A stretch of 64,000 bases of DNA from Trebonia sp963785645 (GTDB lineage Bacteria; Actinomycetota; Actinomycetes; Streptosporangiales; Streptosporangiaceae), in the NCBI GenBank assembly GCA_963785645.1, contig CAWAWG010000015.1:159803-223802 (forward strand), written 5' to 3'. The translations under genes were made by a program, and so were the position numbers. The notes beneath the pieces were generated by a model, which saw only the letters and a program-made list of their open reading frames with translations, searched no databases and was not told the DNA's origin. Positions 36,297 to 44,929 of the stretch are shown piece by piece (position 1 is the first letter of the stretch; each line of letters begins with the position of its first letter).

Positions 36297-37094
36297 GTGG
36301 GAGATTTTCCGCGCCTGGTGGCGACCGATCTTGACGGGACGATCATCCGTAGCGACGGAACGATCTCACCGCGGACAGTTGACGCGTTCGCGCGAGTGGA
36401 GGCCGCTGGAGCGGTATTCGTGCTGGTCACCGGGCGGCCGCCGCGGGTGATGCGGCCTATCGCGGAGGTCTTCGGACACCGGGGGACGGCCATCTGCGCC
36501 AACGGGGCGCTCGCCTACAACATGGGGACCGAGACGGTCGAGGCGCTGCACCTCATCCCGCCGTCCGTGCTCGCCGCCGCCGCCACGGCCCTGCGGGCCG
36601 CCGTGCCGGGCATCGGGATCGCCGTCGAGTACCCGGACGGGCACGCTGCCGACCCCTTGTACCAGGCGCTCAACTGGGACGTGAACCAGACCCTGCGCCG
36701 CGTCACCGACGACGTGCTGTTCAGGTGGCCGGCATCGAAGCTGCTCGGCCGGCATTTCGGATACAACTGCGACGACCTGCTCAAGCTGGCGCTCCCCGCG
36801 CTCGACGGGCTCGTCAGCGTCACGCACTCCAATTCCAGGGGTTTGGTCGAGGCGTCCGCGCTTGGGGCCTCCAAGGCCACCGTGGTCGCCGAACTCGCCG
36901 CGTCCCGCGGTATCGCCCGCGAGTCGGTCATCGCGTTCGGCGACATGCCCAACGACCTGCCGCTGCTCACCTGGGCCGGCACGTCATGCGCGGTCGCTAA
37001 CGCGCACCCCGCGGTCCTCGCCGCCACCACCCGGGTCATCGGCAGCAACGACGAGGACGGCGTGGCCGCCTACCTGGAAAAGCTCTATCCGTAA
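36297..37094 (+). CDS. HAD-superfamily Cof-type phosphatase
   Basis: 265 residues from GTG 36297 (MGDFPRLVATDLDGTII); GTG 36276 is an in-frame alternative. AGGAG sits only two bases before GTG 36297. Motif I is DLDGTI, motif II VLVTGRPPR, motif III AASKATVVAELAA with Lys, and motif IV FGDMPNDLPLLTWAG. The C2-type cap lies between. It removes phosphate from sugars or nucleotides, but the substrate cannot be read. Its 3' end lies in the first copy of a 108-bp tandem duplication. Confidence 0.9.
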   Translation: MGDFPRLVATDLDGTIIRSDGTISPRTVDAFARVEAAGAVFVLVTGRPPRVMRPIAEVFGHRGTAICANGALAYNMGTETVEALHLIPPSVLAAAATALRAAVPGIGIAVEYPDGHAADPLYQALNWDVNQTLRRVTDDVLFRWPASKLLGRHFGYNCDDLLKLALPALDGLVSVTHSNSRGLVEASALGASKATVVAELAASRGIARESVIAFGDMPNDLPLLTWAGTSCAVANAHPAVLAATTRVIGSNDEDGVAAYLEKLYP

Positions 37095-37964
37095 CGTGGG
37101 GCCGAAGCGCTCGGTACTAGCCGGGGCGACAGCAGTTACCAGGAGGTCTGCAGCAACGACGAGGACGGCGTGGCCGCCTACCTGGAAAAGCTCTATCCGT
37201 AACGTAGGGCCGAAGCGCTCGGTCTTGATGCTGGCCGGGGCGTAGCCCGCGGTTACCAGGAGGTCCGAGGCCGTCTCGACGAAGCCGGACGGACCGCAGA
37301 TGAAGATTGCGGGGTTCGCGTCCGGGGGGAACGGCGTTGCGGCGATGACGTCCGCGTTCAGGCGGCCGAGGCGGGTGCCGGGGGCCGCGTCTTCCGGTTT
37401 TCCACGCGTGTAGAGGTAGGTGGCGGAGAGGGGGGAAACACGGACTCGTTCTGATATCTCAGCCGCGTAGATGACGTCGGAGGGGATGCGGGCGCTGTAG
37501 ATCAACCAGACGGGGACCTGGCTGCCCGCTTCATCGTGGGTGCGGATCATCGACATCAGCGGGACGATGCCCGAGCCCCCCGCGAGCAGGAGCAGGGGGC
37601 GCAGGTCATTCTCCGGCCAGGCGAACCAGCCGCCAATCGGGCCGCGCAACTCGAACTGGTCGCCCGGCTCGGCGATGCCCGCGAGGTACGAGGAGACCTC
37701 GCCGTCTTCGAGGCGCTGGACCGTGATCTGCAGGCGGTCGGTTTCCGGTGCGCTGGCTATGGAGTAGTCGCGCTGGGTCGAGTAACCGTCCGGTGCGGTG
37801 AGCTTGACCGTAACGTGCTGGCCGGCGACGTGCCCCGGCCAGCGGGGCACGTCGAGGGTCAGCGTGCGGGCGGTCGCGGTCTCGTCCGTCGTCTCCTTGA
37901 TGGTCGCGACCAGCCACGGCCGGGGGCCTGAACTCAGTCGCCCTGGTACCGCTGCTCGCGCCAC
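36984..37964 (-). CDS. Ferredoxin/flavin reductase-like FAD-NAD(P)H oxidoreductase with duplicated C-terminus
   Basis: 326 residues from GTG 37964. FAD-binding RDYSIASAP (RxYS), substrate-facing GPIGGWFAWP, NAD-binding GGSGIVPLMSMIR, and C-terminal FICGPSGFVE. The family normally ends near KTERFGP. Here the sequence passes that point and repeats LLVTAVAPASTERFGPTLR because of a tandem duplication. It then reads antisense into the HAD gene for about 110 bp. It is coupled to the sulfite-oxidase-like gene (31-bp overlap), suggesting it passes electrons to or from it. Confidence 0.85.
   Translation of the reverse strand: MARAAVPGRLSSGPRPWLVATIKETTDETATARTLTLDVPRWPGHVAGQHVTVKLTAPDGYSTQRDYSIASAPETDRLQITVQRLEDGEVSSYLAGIAEPGDQFELRGPIGGWFAWPENDLRPLLLLAGGSGIVPLMSMIRTHDEAGSQVPVWLIYSARIPSDVIYAAEISERVRVSPLSATYLYTRGKPEDAAPGTRLGRLNADVIAATPFPPDANPAIFICGPSGFVETASDLLVTAGYAPASIKTERFGPTLRIELFQVGGHAVLVVAADLLVTAVAPASTERFGPTLRIELFQVGGHAVLVVAADDPGGGGEDRGVRVSDRA
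37042..37266. repeat. Tandem duplication (108 and 117 bp) at convergent gene ends
   Basis: Copy 1 is 37042-37149 and copy 2 is 37150-37266. They are near-identical except for a 9-bp indel and scattered changes. Each copy holds the last 53 bases of the HAD gene, including its stop, and the antisense C-terminal codons of the reductase. Both lengths are multiples of three, so the reductase frame stays open. Confidence 0.9.
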
Positions 37965-38530
37965 GGGTCACCGTAGTCGTTGTAGCCAAGTTGCTCCCAG
38001 AAGCCTTGCTTGTCGCGGGTCATCAGGTCGAGCCCGGTGACCCACTTGGCCGACTTCCAGAGGTACAGGTGCGGCACCAGCAGCCGGGCCGGTCCGCCGT
38101 GTTCCGGGGGCAGCGGCTTGCCATCGTACTCGTAGGCGATCCAGGCCTTGCCGTCACGCAGATCGGGCAGCGGGAGGTTGGTTGTGTAACCGCCGTAGCT
38201 GCGCGCCATGACGTAGGCGGCGCTGGTCTCGATGCCGTCGAGCAGTGTGTCGAGGGAGACACCGCGCCAGCGGGTGTCCAGCTTGGACCACTGGGTGACG
38301 CAGTGGATGTCGGTGGTGATGTCCTCGGCGGGCAGCGCGGTGAACTGCTTCCAGTCCCAGCGGGTCGAGTCACCAGTCTCCGTGGTGATGGTGAACCGCC
38401 AGGTCACCAGGTTGACCGGAGGGGTGGGGCCCGCCTGAAGAACCGGGAACCCCCGCTCAAGGTACTGGCCGGGAGGCAGCTTGGCCTCACCCTGCCTGCG
38501 TCCGACGAAGCCGCGCGATACAACGCTCAT
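37934..38530 (-). CDS. Sulfite-oxidase-like molybdopterin oxidoreductase (YedY/MsrP-type core)
   Basis: 198 residues, cytoplasmic (no Tat signal), starting MSVVSRGFVGRRQGEAKLPPGQYLERGFPVL. The Mo ligand Cys is in DIHCVTQWSKLDTRWRGVSL, with the pterin-binding region RSYGGYTTNLPLPDL and GGPARLLVPHLYLWKSAKWV. The Cys pattern and the WKSAKW box mark the small SUOX-like family of actinomycetes. It overlaps the downstream FAD reductase gene and is adjacent to the UBP zinc-finger gene upstream. Substrate unknown; methionine sulfoxide or a related oxide is possible. Confidence 0.88.
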   Translation of the reverse strand: MSVVSRGFVGRRQGEAKLPPGQYLERGFPVLQAGPTPPVNLVTWRFTITTETGDSTRWDWKQFTALPAEDITTDIHCVTQWSKLDTRWRGVSLDTLLDGIETSAAYVMARSYGGYTTNLPLPDLRDGKAWIAYEYDGKPLPPEHGGPARLLVPHLYLWKSAKWVTGLDLMTRDKQGFWEQLGYNDYGDPWREQRYQGD

Positions 38531-38883
38531 GGGTTGAGCTTGCTGCGCCAGTTGTGCGGGACGCGGCCCGCGGGGCCCGGGACCGGCTGCTCCCTGGGGT
38601 GGTACTGCGGGCCGGCGAGTTCGGGGCCCGTCTCGTAGAACTCCCCCGCCGGGTAGGACCAGAACCAGACCTCCCCCGGCTCGAAGCTGCGGATGACCGG
38701 GTGGTCCGTCGCCTTGGCGTGGCCAGTGGCGTGCTGCGACGGCGAGTTGTCACAGCACCCGATGTGGCCGCACTGGGTGCAGCGGCGCAGGTGCAGCCAC
38801 CAGCCGCCCGCCGCCTCACACTCAACGCAGCCCGTGCCGCTCGGCGGGACGGTCGGGTCGACGCCAGCGATCTGCTCTGTCAT
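38527..38883 (-). CDS. UBP-type zinc-finger protein
   Basis: 118 residues from ATG 38883, whose ATGA overlaps the kinase stop. The Cys/His ligands are TGCVECEAAGGWWLHLRRCTQCGHIGCCD, then HATGHAKATDHPVIRSFEP. This is the ZnF-UBP fold that binds ubiquitin C-termini in eukaryotes, yet it is common in actinobacterial redox loci. The rest (EVWFWSYPAGEFYETGPE) is typical of the bacterial subfamily. It is the third gene of the operon with the kinase and response-regulator/reductase. Its partner is unknown. Confidence 0.9.
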   Translation of the reverse strand: MTEQIAGVDPTVPPSGTGCVECEAAGGWWLHLRRCTQCGHIGCCDNSPSQHATGHAKATDHPVIRSFEPGEVWFWSYPAGEFYETGPELAGPQYHPREQPVPGPAGRVPHNWRSKLNP

Positions 38884-40328
38884 GAGTTCTCCGGTTGTGT
38901 TGGCTCTGCTTGGGCCGACTCGGCCTGGATGGGAAGGCTGACCTGGAAGCGAGTGTCGCCGGGAACCGACTCGACGCGCAGGTCGCCGTGGTGCTTGTTG
39001 ACGACGATCCGCCATGCGATGTCCAGCCCGAGTCCGGTGCCCTCGCCGACCGGCTTGGTGGTGAAGAACGGTTCGAATATGCGCTGCTGGATCTCCGGCG
39101 GGATGCCCGGCCCGGTGTCCCCGATCTCCACGAGGATACAGCCGTCGTCGTGCTTGGTGCGGATGGTGAGCGTGCCCGTGCCGGCCATCGCCTGGGCCGC
39201 GTTCTCGATCAGGTTGGTCCAGACCTGGTTGAGCTCGGCGGCGTAGGCGGGGATCTTCGGCAGGGTCTTGTCGTACTCCTTGACGAGCGTGATGCCCTTC
39301 AGCTTCGCGGACATCATGAGCAGCGTGCTCGACAGGAGGTCGTGGATATCCACCACCTGGAACGGGGCGCGGTCAAGCTGGGAGTACTGCTTGGCCGCGC
39401 CGACCAGCGTGCTGACCCTGGTCGTCGCGTCCTCGATCTCGTTCATCAGGAGTTCGGTCTCGATCGTGTAGTTCAGCCAGCGGAGCGCCGGCTCGAGCAT
39501 GTCCTCGCCGACGGTGTCGCTGACCTGGTCGAGCCACGCGACGTCCAGGCCCGCCTGGACGAAGACCGGGGCGAGCTGCCACGCCTCGGCGCACCCGTTG
39601 TCCTCCAGCCAGTCCGTGACGGCGTCTTCGGCGTCCGAGGTCTCGAGCGGGTCGAGGTCCGGTGCCTTGGCGACCCGCTCGACCGCGCGCTGCTGAAGCT
39701 CGATGAGCGACTCAAGGCTGGCCCTCGGGTACTTGCCCGCCGCGAGGAGGCGAAGCTTGCCGCGCATCCCGGCGACCCGCTCGCGCAGGGTAGACGTCGC
39801 CCGGACGGCGGCGGCGGCCGGGTTGTTGAGCTCATGGGTGAGCCCCGCGGTGAGCGAGCCGAGCGCGAGCAGCCGCTCGCGCTGGCCGACCACGTCGCGG
39901 ATCCGCTGGCCGCCGAGGAACAGCCCTTCCAGCAGGTGGACCGGCATCGCGAACCACTCGTTCATGATCTGGGAGAAGCAGTCCCCGCCAAGGACGAAGA
40001 ACCGGGACGGCTCGGTGACCCGCAGCGAATGCTGGTAGACCTGCGGCACCCGGTCGCCCAGGTAGGCCATGTAGGCGCCGCTGTACACGCCGCGCTGGCT
40101 GGTCCGGTTGACCTCCACGTCGTCGCCGCTCACCCGCCTGGTCATGACCAGCGTGCCCTCCATGAGCACGTACAGGTTCCGTGCGGGGTCGCCCTCGGCG
40201 AAGACCAGTCCCGGCCCGATGAGCTCCACGTGGCCCTCGCGGCAGAGCCGGTCGAGCTGCGCGTCGTTCAGCTTCTCGAACAGGAAAAGCGAGCGGAGCT
40301 CGGCTGGGTCGCATCCAGACATTGTCAT
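38880..40328 (-). CDS. Sensor histidine kinase with N-terminal cyclic-nucleotide-binding domain
   Basis: 482 residues. Residues ~10-130 form a cNMP-binding beta barrel (LFLFEKLNDAQLDRLCREG, VFAEGDPARNLYVLMEGTL). The HisKA H-box is ALGSLTAGLTHELNNPAAA, with H165. The HATPase has the N box NQVWTNLIENAAQA, G1 EIGDTGPGIP, F box IFEPFFTTKP and G2 GTGLGLDIAWRIV. No membrane helices, so the signal is cytoplasmic. ATG 40328 overlaps the end of the response-regulator/reductase gene, and its stop overlaps the zinc-finger start. All three are co-translated. Confidence 0.92.
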   Translation of the reverse strand: MTMSGCDPAELRSLFLFEKLNDAQLDRLCREGHVELIGPGLVFAEGDPARNLYVLMEGTLVMTRRVSGDDVEVNRTSQRGVYSGAYMAYLGDRVPQVYQHSLRVTEPSRFFVLGGDCFSQIMNEWFAMPVHLLEGLFLGGQRIRDVVGQRERLLALGSLTAGLTHELNNPAAAAVRATSTLRERVAGMRGKLRLLAAGKYPRASLESLIELQQRAVERVAKAPDLDPLETSDAEDAVTDWLEDNGCAEAWQLAPVFVQAGLDVAWLDQVSDTVGEDMLEPALRWLNYTIETELLMNEIEDATTRVSTLVGAAKQYSQLDRAPFQVVDIHDLLSSTLLMMSAKLKGITLVKEYDKTLPKIPAYAAELNQVWTNLIENAAQAMAGTGTLTIRTKHDDGCILVEIGDTGPGIPPEIQQRIFEPFFTTKPVGEGTGLGLDIAWRIVVNKHHGDLRVESVPGDTRFQVSLPIQAESAQAEPTQPENS

Positions 40329-42045
40329 TAGTCCTCCCGAGTGCCCTTGGTCTGCAACTCCCTGGGCCAGATAACAGTGTTTCCAGATACCGGTGCACGA
40401 GCATGACGGACATCGCGCCCTCCCCTACCGCCGAGGCGACCCGTTTCGCCGAGTCGGACCGCACGTCGCCCGCCGCGAACACGCCGGGAACGCTAGTCTC
40501 CAGGTGGTACGGCGGACGGTCGAGCGGCCAACCGGTCTCTTCCTGAGCGAAGTCCGGGCCGGCCAGGACGAAGCCGTGCTGGTCGCGAGCCAGCACGCCG
40601 TCAAGCCAGGCGGTCCGCGGCGCCGCTCCGATAAAGATGAACAGCTGGCTCGCATCGACTATTTCGGTGCTGCCCTTGGCCAGATCCCGGAGGGTCAGCT
40701 GTTCAAGGTGCCCTTCCCCGTGCACCTCGGCCACCTCGGTGCAGGCGCGGACGGCGATGTTGGGTATGCCGGCGATCTGCTGGATGAGGTAGTAGGACAT
40801 CGACTGCTCAAGCCCGTGGGCACGCACGAGCATGGTCACCGACCGGGCGAACCTCGACAGGTAGACCGCGGCCTGTCCGGCCGAGTTCGCGCCGCCCACC
40901 ACGTAGACGTCCTGGTCCTTGCACGCCTCGGCCTCGGTGAGCGCCGCGCCGTAGTAGATGCCCGCGCCTGTCATCTCGGTGCAGCCAGGGGCCTGCAACT
41001 GCCGGTAGGAGACCCCCATCGCGAGGATGACCGTCTTGGCGGCGATCGCGCCGCCGTCGGACAGGCGCAGCGTCCGGGCTGAACCGTTCACCTCAAGGCT
41101 GGTCGCCTCGCACGTCGTGAGCAGCTCGGCACCGAACTTGACGGCCTGCCGCCGCGCGCGGTCGGTCAGCTGGCCGCCAGACACGCCATCCGGGAAGCCC
41201 AGGTAGTTCTCGATTCGCGAGGACTGGCCGGCCTGCCCGCCGGTGGCAAACTTCTCCACGAGCACGGTGCGCAGCCCCTCGGACGCGCCGTAGACCGCCG
41301 CGCCGAGCCCGGCCGGTCCGCCGCCTACCACGATCAGATCGTAGAAGTCGTGCTGCGGCACGGTCGACAGGTTGACCTTCTCCGCCACCTCGGCGTTGGT
41401 CGGCGTGACGAGCGGCTCGCCGTCGGCGGTGATGAGCACCGGGAGGTCGCGGCCGTCCGTGCCGGCCGCGGCGAGCAGCCGCCCTCCCTCATCGCTGTCC
41501 GCCGCGTACCAGCGGTAGGGGACCTGGTTGCGAGCCAGGAAGTCCCGCAGGTCGGCGGAGGGCGCGGACCAGCGGTGCCCGATCAGCTTGGCTTCCTTGA
41601 CCGGCTTGCGGTCCTCGCGCTGCCAGGCCTTGAGGAGCTCGTCGATGACCGGGTAAAGCTTCTCCTCCGGCGGGTCCCAGGGCTTGAGCAGATAGTGGTC
41701 CAGGTCGACGATGTTGATCGCGTCGATCGCGGCGCTCGTGTCCGCGTACGCGGTCAGCAGCACCCGGCGGGCATACGGGTAGACATCCATCGCCCGCTCG
41801 AGGAACTCGATGCCGGTCAGCCCGGGCATCCGGTAGTCCGCGAGGAGCACGGCGACCTGATCGCCGCGCAGCTTCATCTGCCTGAGCGCGTCCAGGGCCT
41901 GCTCACCCGACTCCGCGCGGACGATCCGGTTCCGTTCGCCATATCGTCTGCGCAGGTCACGGGCGACTGCACGAGAAACACTGGGGTCGTCGTCAACGGT
42001 GACAATCACCGGCCGGAGTTCAGCCTCACTGGGAGGTCGCGTCAT
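40328..42045 (-). CDS. Response regulator fused to thioredoxin-reductase-like FAD oxidoreductase
   Basis: About 571 residues. Receiver domain: VTVDDDPSVS, phospho-acceptor D70 in LLADYRMPG, and K121 in LLKPW. A thioredoxin/glutaredoxin-like linker domain follows (residues ~165-225, RDFLARNQVPYRWYAAD, DGRDLPVLIT). The TrxR-like part has GGGPAGLGAAVYGASEGL, GGQAGQSSRIENYLGFP, the NAD site VVGGANSAGQAA and FAAGDVRSDSAKRVASAVGEG. The redox CxxC of thioredoxin reductases is absent (GIYYGAALTEAEACKD). A frame break near 40393 is needed to reach the end IWPRELQTKGTRED, with TAATG overlap to the kinase. Confidence 0.9.
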
Positions 42046-42105
42046 GCCCCCATGGTAAGCAGATGCCGCTATTGCGAGATACCGGCCGGCCCCTCCCCGT
42101 GATCT

Positions 42106-43020
42106 CTAATACCCACGGTCAGCATCGATCACGTTGAGCAACGGCTTACCGCCGGCCAGCCGGGCGAGCTGCTCGCCGACCAGTTTGTAGGCACGTTCGG
42201 GGAAGCCGTAGACCGCGCCGCCCACGTGCGGGGTCAGCAGCAGTCCTGGAGCCTGCCACAGGGGATGGCCCTCCGGGAGCGGCTCCGGGTCGGTGACGTC
42301 GAGCGCGGCCGTGATCCTGCCGCTGGTAAGCGCCTCGAGCAGCGCTTCGGTGTCGACAACCACGCCGCGCGAGGCATTCACCAGCAAGGCTCCGTCCTTC
42401 ATGGCCCGCAGGAAGTCCTTGTTGACGAGTTGCCTCGTCTCGTCGGTGACCGGGACGAGGACGACGACGACATCGGCCCGGTTCAGGAGTCCAGGCAATT
42501 CGGTGATCGCGCGTACGCCCTCGCGGGCGTGCCGCGCGACCCGATCGATCGTGACGTCCCAGCCCGCCAGGCGGCGCTCGACGGCGGCGCCGATGTCGCC
42601 ATAACCGACGATCAGCACGTGCTTGCCGGCCACCGACTCGCTCTGCGTGTAGTCCCAGCGGCCGACACTCTGGGCGAGGGCGAACCGGGGGAAGTTTCGC
42701 AGGCTCGCGACGATGACCCCGACGGTCCATTCGGCGGTGGAGGCGGTATGCGCGCCGCGAGCGTTGCAGAGCGTGATGCGGGCGGGGATGCAGGGGAGGA
42801 TGTGGTCGACGCCGGCGAAGAGAATCTGGATTGTCTTGAGGCTGGGAAGTGCGCCGATCTCTCGTACCACCTCGGGCTTTACGCCGTACGGAAGGACGAT
42901 GTACTGCACCTGGTCAGCGCTGCCCGGCAGGTCCTTGCCGCCGGTCCAGACATCGGCCTCGATGCCGGACGGCAGGGGGCCGAACTTGTCCGGCGAATCA
43001 GGCAGCCATACCCGTATCAA
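42106..43020 (-). CDS. D-2-hydroxyacid dehydrogenase
   Basis: 304-residue NAD(P)-dependent dehydrogenase. It starts at TTG 43020 with CCAGGAG upstream. The Rossmann motif is VLIVGYGDIGAAVERRL (GxGxxG), followed by ADVVVVLVPVTDETRQLV. The catalytic Arg is in VNASRGVVVDTEAL, Glu in DVTDPEPLPEGHPL and His in LLTPHVGGAV. This is the 2-hacid_dh_C type acting on 2-oxoacids such as glyoxylate or hydroxypyruvate; the substrate is unresolved. A 14-bp repeat array lies just upstream. Confidence 0.92.
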   Translation of the reverse strand: MIRVWLPDSPDKFGPLPSGIEADVWTGGKDLPGSADQVQYIVLPYGVKPEVVREIGALPSLKTIQILFAGVDHILPCIPARITLCNARGAHTASTAEWTVGVIVASLRNFPRFALAQSVGRWDYTQSESVAGKHVLIVGYGDIGAAVERRLAGWDVTIDRVARHAREGVRAITELPGLLNRADVVVVLVPVTDETRQLVNKDFLRAMKDGALLVNASRGVVVDTEALLEALTSGRITAALDVTDPEPLPEGHPLWQAPGLLLTPHVGGAVYGFPERAYKLVGEQLARLAGGKPLLNVIDADRGY

Positions 43021-43062
43021 CGTCGGTACTCCTGGAGGCGTTCGGCCGGCTCAGTTATATCG

Positions 43063-43146
43063 GCTGAGTTCGGGCGGCTCGGTTCGGGCGGCTGGGTTCG
43101 ACCGGCTGGGTTCGACCGGCTGGGTTCGACCGGCTGGGTTCGACCG
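43063..43146. repeat. 14-bp tandem repeat array, six units
   Basis: GCTGGGTTCGACCG repeats perfectly at 43091, 43105, 43119 and 43133. Two diverged units stand at 43063 and 43077. The array fills the space between the GNAT stop and the dehydrogenase leader. It may be polymorphic in copy number. Confidence 0.9.
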
Positions 43147-43148
43147 GC

Positions 43149-43487
43149 TCAAAGGCCAAAGTCGGCGCGGTTGGCCTGCGGGACGAGGTCGGCGTAATCC
43201 GGGTGCTTCTTGATCCAGGAAGCTATGTAGGGGCAGAACGGCAGCACGGCGAGTCCGCGCGCACGCGCGTCATCGAGGCTGAACCGCGCCAGGTGCGTGG
43301 CCAGGTGAGCGCCCTGGAAGGCCGGTTCGATCTCGGTATGCAGGAAGCTGATCACCTTGTCATCGCCGTCATCGCCGCCCAACTGGTAGGTGACGAAGCC
43401 GGCGAGTTCGTTGCCAACGTGCAGCTCATACCGGGACGCGGCCGGGTTGTCGGTGACAACAGGCGCGTCGGTGGCGGCTGAATCCAT
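43149..43487 (-). CDS. Small GNAT protein (Acetyltransf_CG / NATD1-like)
   Basis: 112 residues. The core ELAGFVTYQL, VISFLHTEIEPAFQGAHLATHLARFSLDDARARGL and VLPFCPYIASWIKKHPDYADLV is the YidJ/NATD1 short acetyltransferase pattern. The CoA-binding Q/RGxG loop is modified (QGAHLA). Starts at ATG 43487. Function unknown beyond the acetyl-CoA-binding fold. Confidence 0.88.
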   Translation of the reverse strand: MDSAATDAPVVTDNPAASRYELHVGNELAGFVTYQLGGDDGDDKVISFLHTEIEPAFQGAHLATHLARFSLDDARARGLAVLPFCPYIASWIKKHPDYADLVPQANRADFGL

Positions 43488-43565
43488 GATCGTTACGATA
43501 CGCCCGCTTTATCCGGCGGCGTTCAGCGGCCACCGGGGTGCAGTGGGGATGCCGAGCAGGGTCTC

Positions 43566-43600
43566 GGCGGCGAGACGGACGTGTCGTCCGTCTCGCCGCC
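43566..43600 (-). terminator. Terminator of the universal stress protein gene
   Basis: A 16-bp perfect stem, GGCGGCGAGACGGACG with CGTCCGTCTCGCCGCC, closes a 3-nt loop 13 bases past the stop codon of the minus-strand stress gene. It can serve both strands and separates it from the GNAT gene. Confidence 0.85.
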
Positions 43601-43612
43601 GATATCACTCAG

Positions 43613-44113
43613 CTAGACGCCCGCCGGAACCTTGACGCGCACCGCGCCGGCCGCGGGCTCGCGTCGCTGCATCGGGTCTTGCGCGGCGCTGATGACGACA
43701 ACCGGGCAGGGCGCGCGGCGCAGGCACGCGCGGATCACCGGGCCGGCCGAGCGAAGCGCGCCAGGCGTGTCGCTTGCCGTCCCGAGGATCAGCATGTCCG
43801 CGCCGACGCAGCGGTCGAGAAGGACCTTTGCGGCGAGGCCGTCCACCTCCTCGACGCGGACTTCGATCCCCGGCGCCTGGTCAGCCTGGACCGAGTGCAC
43901 CAAGTCGTCGATGTCGATGGAAACGTCTTCCGCGGTGGACCGTGCGAGCCTTGCGTAGCTAGCGAGGCTGTGGCAGCGCTCCTCCCGCACGTGCACCGCG
44001 TGCACTTCAGCGCCGCGTAGGGACGCCTCTCGGCAGGCCCAACGGAGCGCCGCGACAGATTCGACGGAGCCATCCACTCCAACGACGATCCGTCGCATAG
44101 CAGGAACCGACAT
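43613..44113 (-). CDS. Universal stress protein (UspA family)
   Basis: 166 residues from ATG 44113, or 161 from ATG 44098. N-terminal RIVVGVDGSVESVAALRWACREA is the UspA ATP-binding start. C-terminal LILGTASDTPGALRSAGPVIRACLRRAPCPVVVIS replaces the usual G-x2-G-x9-G(S/T) loop with a variant, so ATP binding may be altered. A stress or dormancy role is inferred from the family only. Followed by a strong terminator. Confidence 0.88.
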   Translation of the reverse strand: MSVPAMRRIVVGVDGSVESVAALRWACREASLRGAEVHAVHVREERCHSLASYARLARSTAEDVSIDIDDLVHSVQADQAPGIEVRVEEVDGLAAKVLLDRCVGADMLILGTASDTPGALRSAGPVIRACLRRAPCPVVVISAAQDPMQRREPAAGAVRVKVPAGV

Positions 44114-44401
44114 GCCGGAACCCCCTCGGTGCTGTTCGCCGCCTGACGCGCCTGTCCGCCGTCCCCCGGGCGGTTTCAGTCAGGGGTTTCGTTCTTTCCA
44201 GGGTTGATGGTAAACCGGGCTCCCCCTATCGCACGAGCCCCCGCGGCAAGTTTTCCCAAGAATTAGCAGGTCAACCGGATCACACCAGGAACATTACAGT
44301 TCGATAACTCTGTATATACGGTCATTTCAGGCACATTCCCCTGAGCGTGCGAGGCGGTTTGATTTGAGGTTACTCGGAGGCTTCTGCCTGGTTAACGACG
44401 C

Positions 44402-44449
44402 GTTGCCCGGTTGCTCTGTTGCCCGGTTGCTCGGTTGCCCGATTGGGAG
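44402..44449. repeat. 16-bp tandem repeat
   Basis: GTTGCCCGGTTGCTCT (44402) and GTTGCCCGGTTGCTCG (44418) are followed by a diverged third unit (44434). It adjoins the decayed gene fragment downstream. Confidence 0.8.
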
Positions 44450-44880
44450 ACGGCACTGAACCCGGATGACAGCCGACTGGCGGAGCCGGCCAACGTGACC
44501 CCGGGTCCGGATGGGAGCTTGAACCCGTGGACCGCGCCGTCCACCGCGGTCAACCCGTCTGGTGGCACGGCGGCCAAGGACGGCGCTGCCTGGTTCGAGA
44601 TCAGTACCCTCTACACGATCACCAGCCCGACGCTGAACCCGAACGCGGCGTTCTCCGTGCTCGGCAGGCCCGGGATCGAGATCGCGGGCCAGGGCTCCGG
44701 CCCGCTCTGGTCGTTCGCCGACACACCGCCGTTCAACAGCCCGCGCTGAGGAGACTACTCCTGCAGCCGGCCCCGGCCCGGAGCCGGGCGAGATCTGGCT
44801 GGCGACGGAGTACATACCGCCGACGTCCGAATGGGACGGCTTCGACAACTGGGTACCTACATCCTCGCGGTCAACGGTCA
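44450..44880 (+). pseudogene. Possible decayed gene fragment, unknown protein
   Basis: A plus-strand frame reads coherent protein sequence without an obvious start: NPDDSRLAEPANVTPGPDGS, then GTAAKDGAAWFEISTLYTIT and GRPGIEIAGQGSGPLWSFAD, ending at 44749. Continuation in another frame (GEIWLATEYIPPTSEWDGFD, about 44790-44850) looks like part of the same protein. It resembles the C-terminal half of a secreted beta-rich protein, but I do not recognise the family. The rest of 44114-44929 holds only the stress-gene promoter region and the 16-bp repeat. Confidence 0.4.
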
Positions 44881-44929
44881 ATTACCGTAGCGGAGACTTG
44901 GAGTAAGCAGATTAACCGGTAGCCGACGG

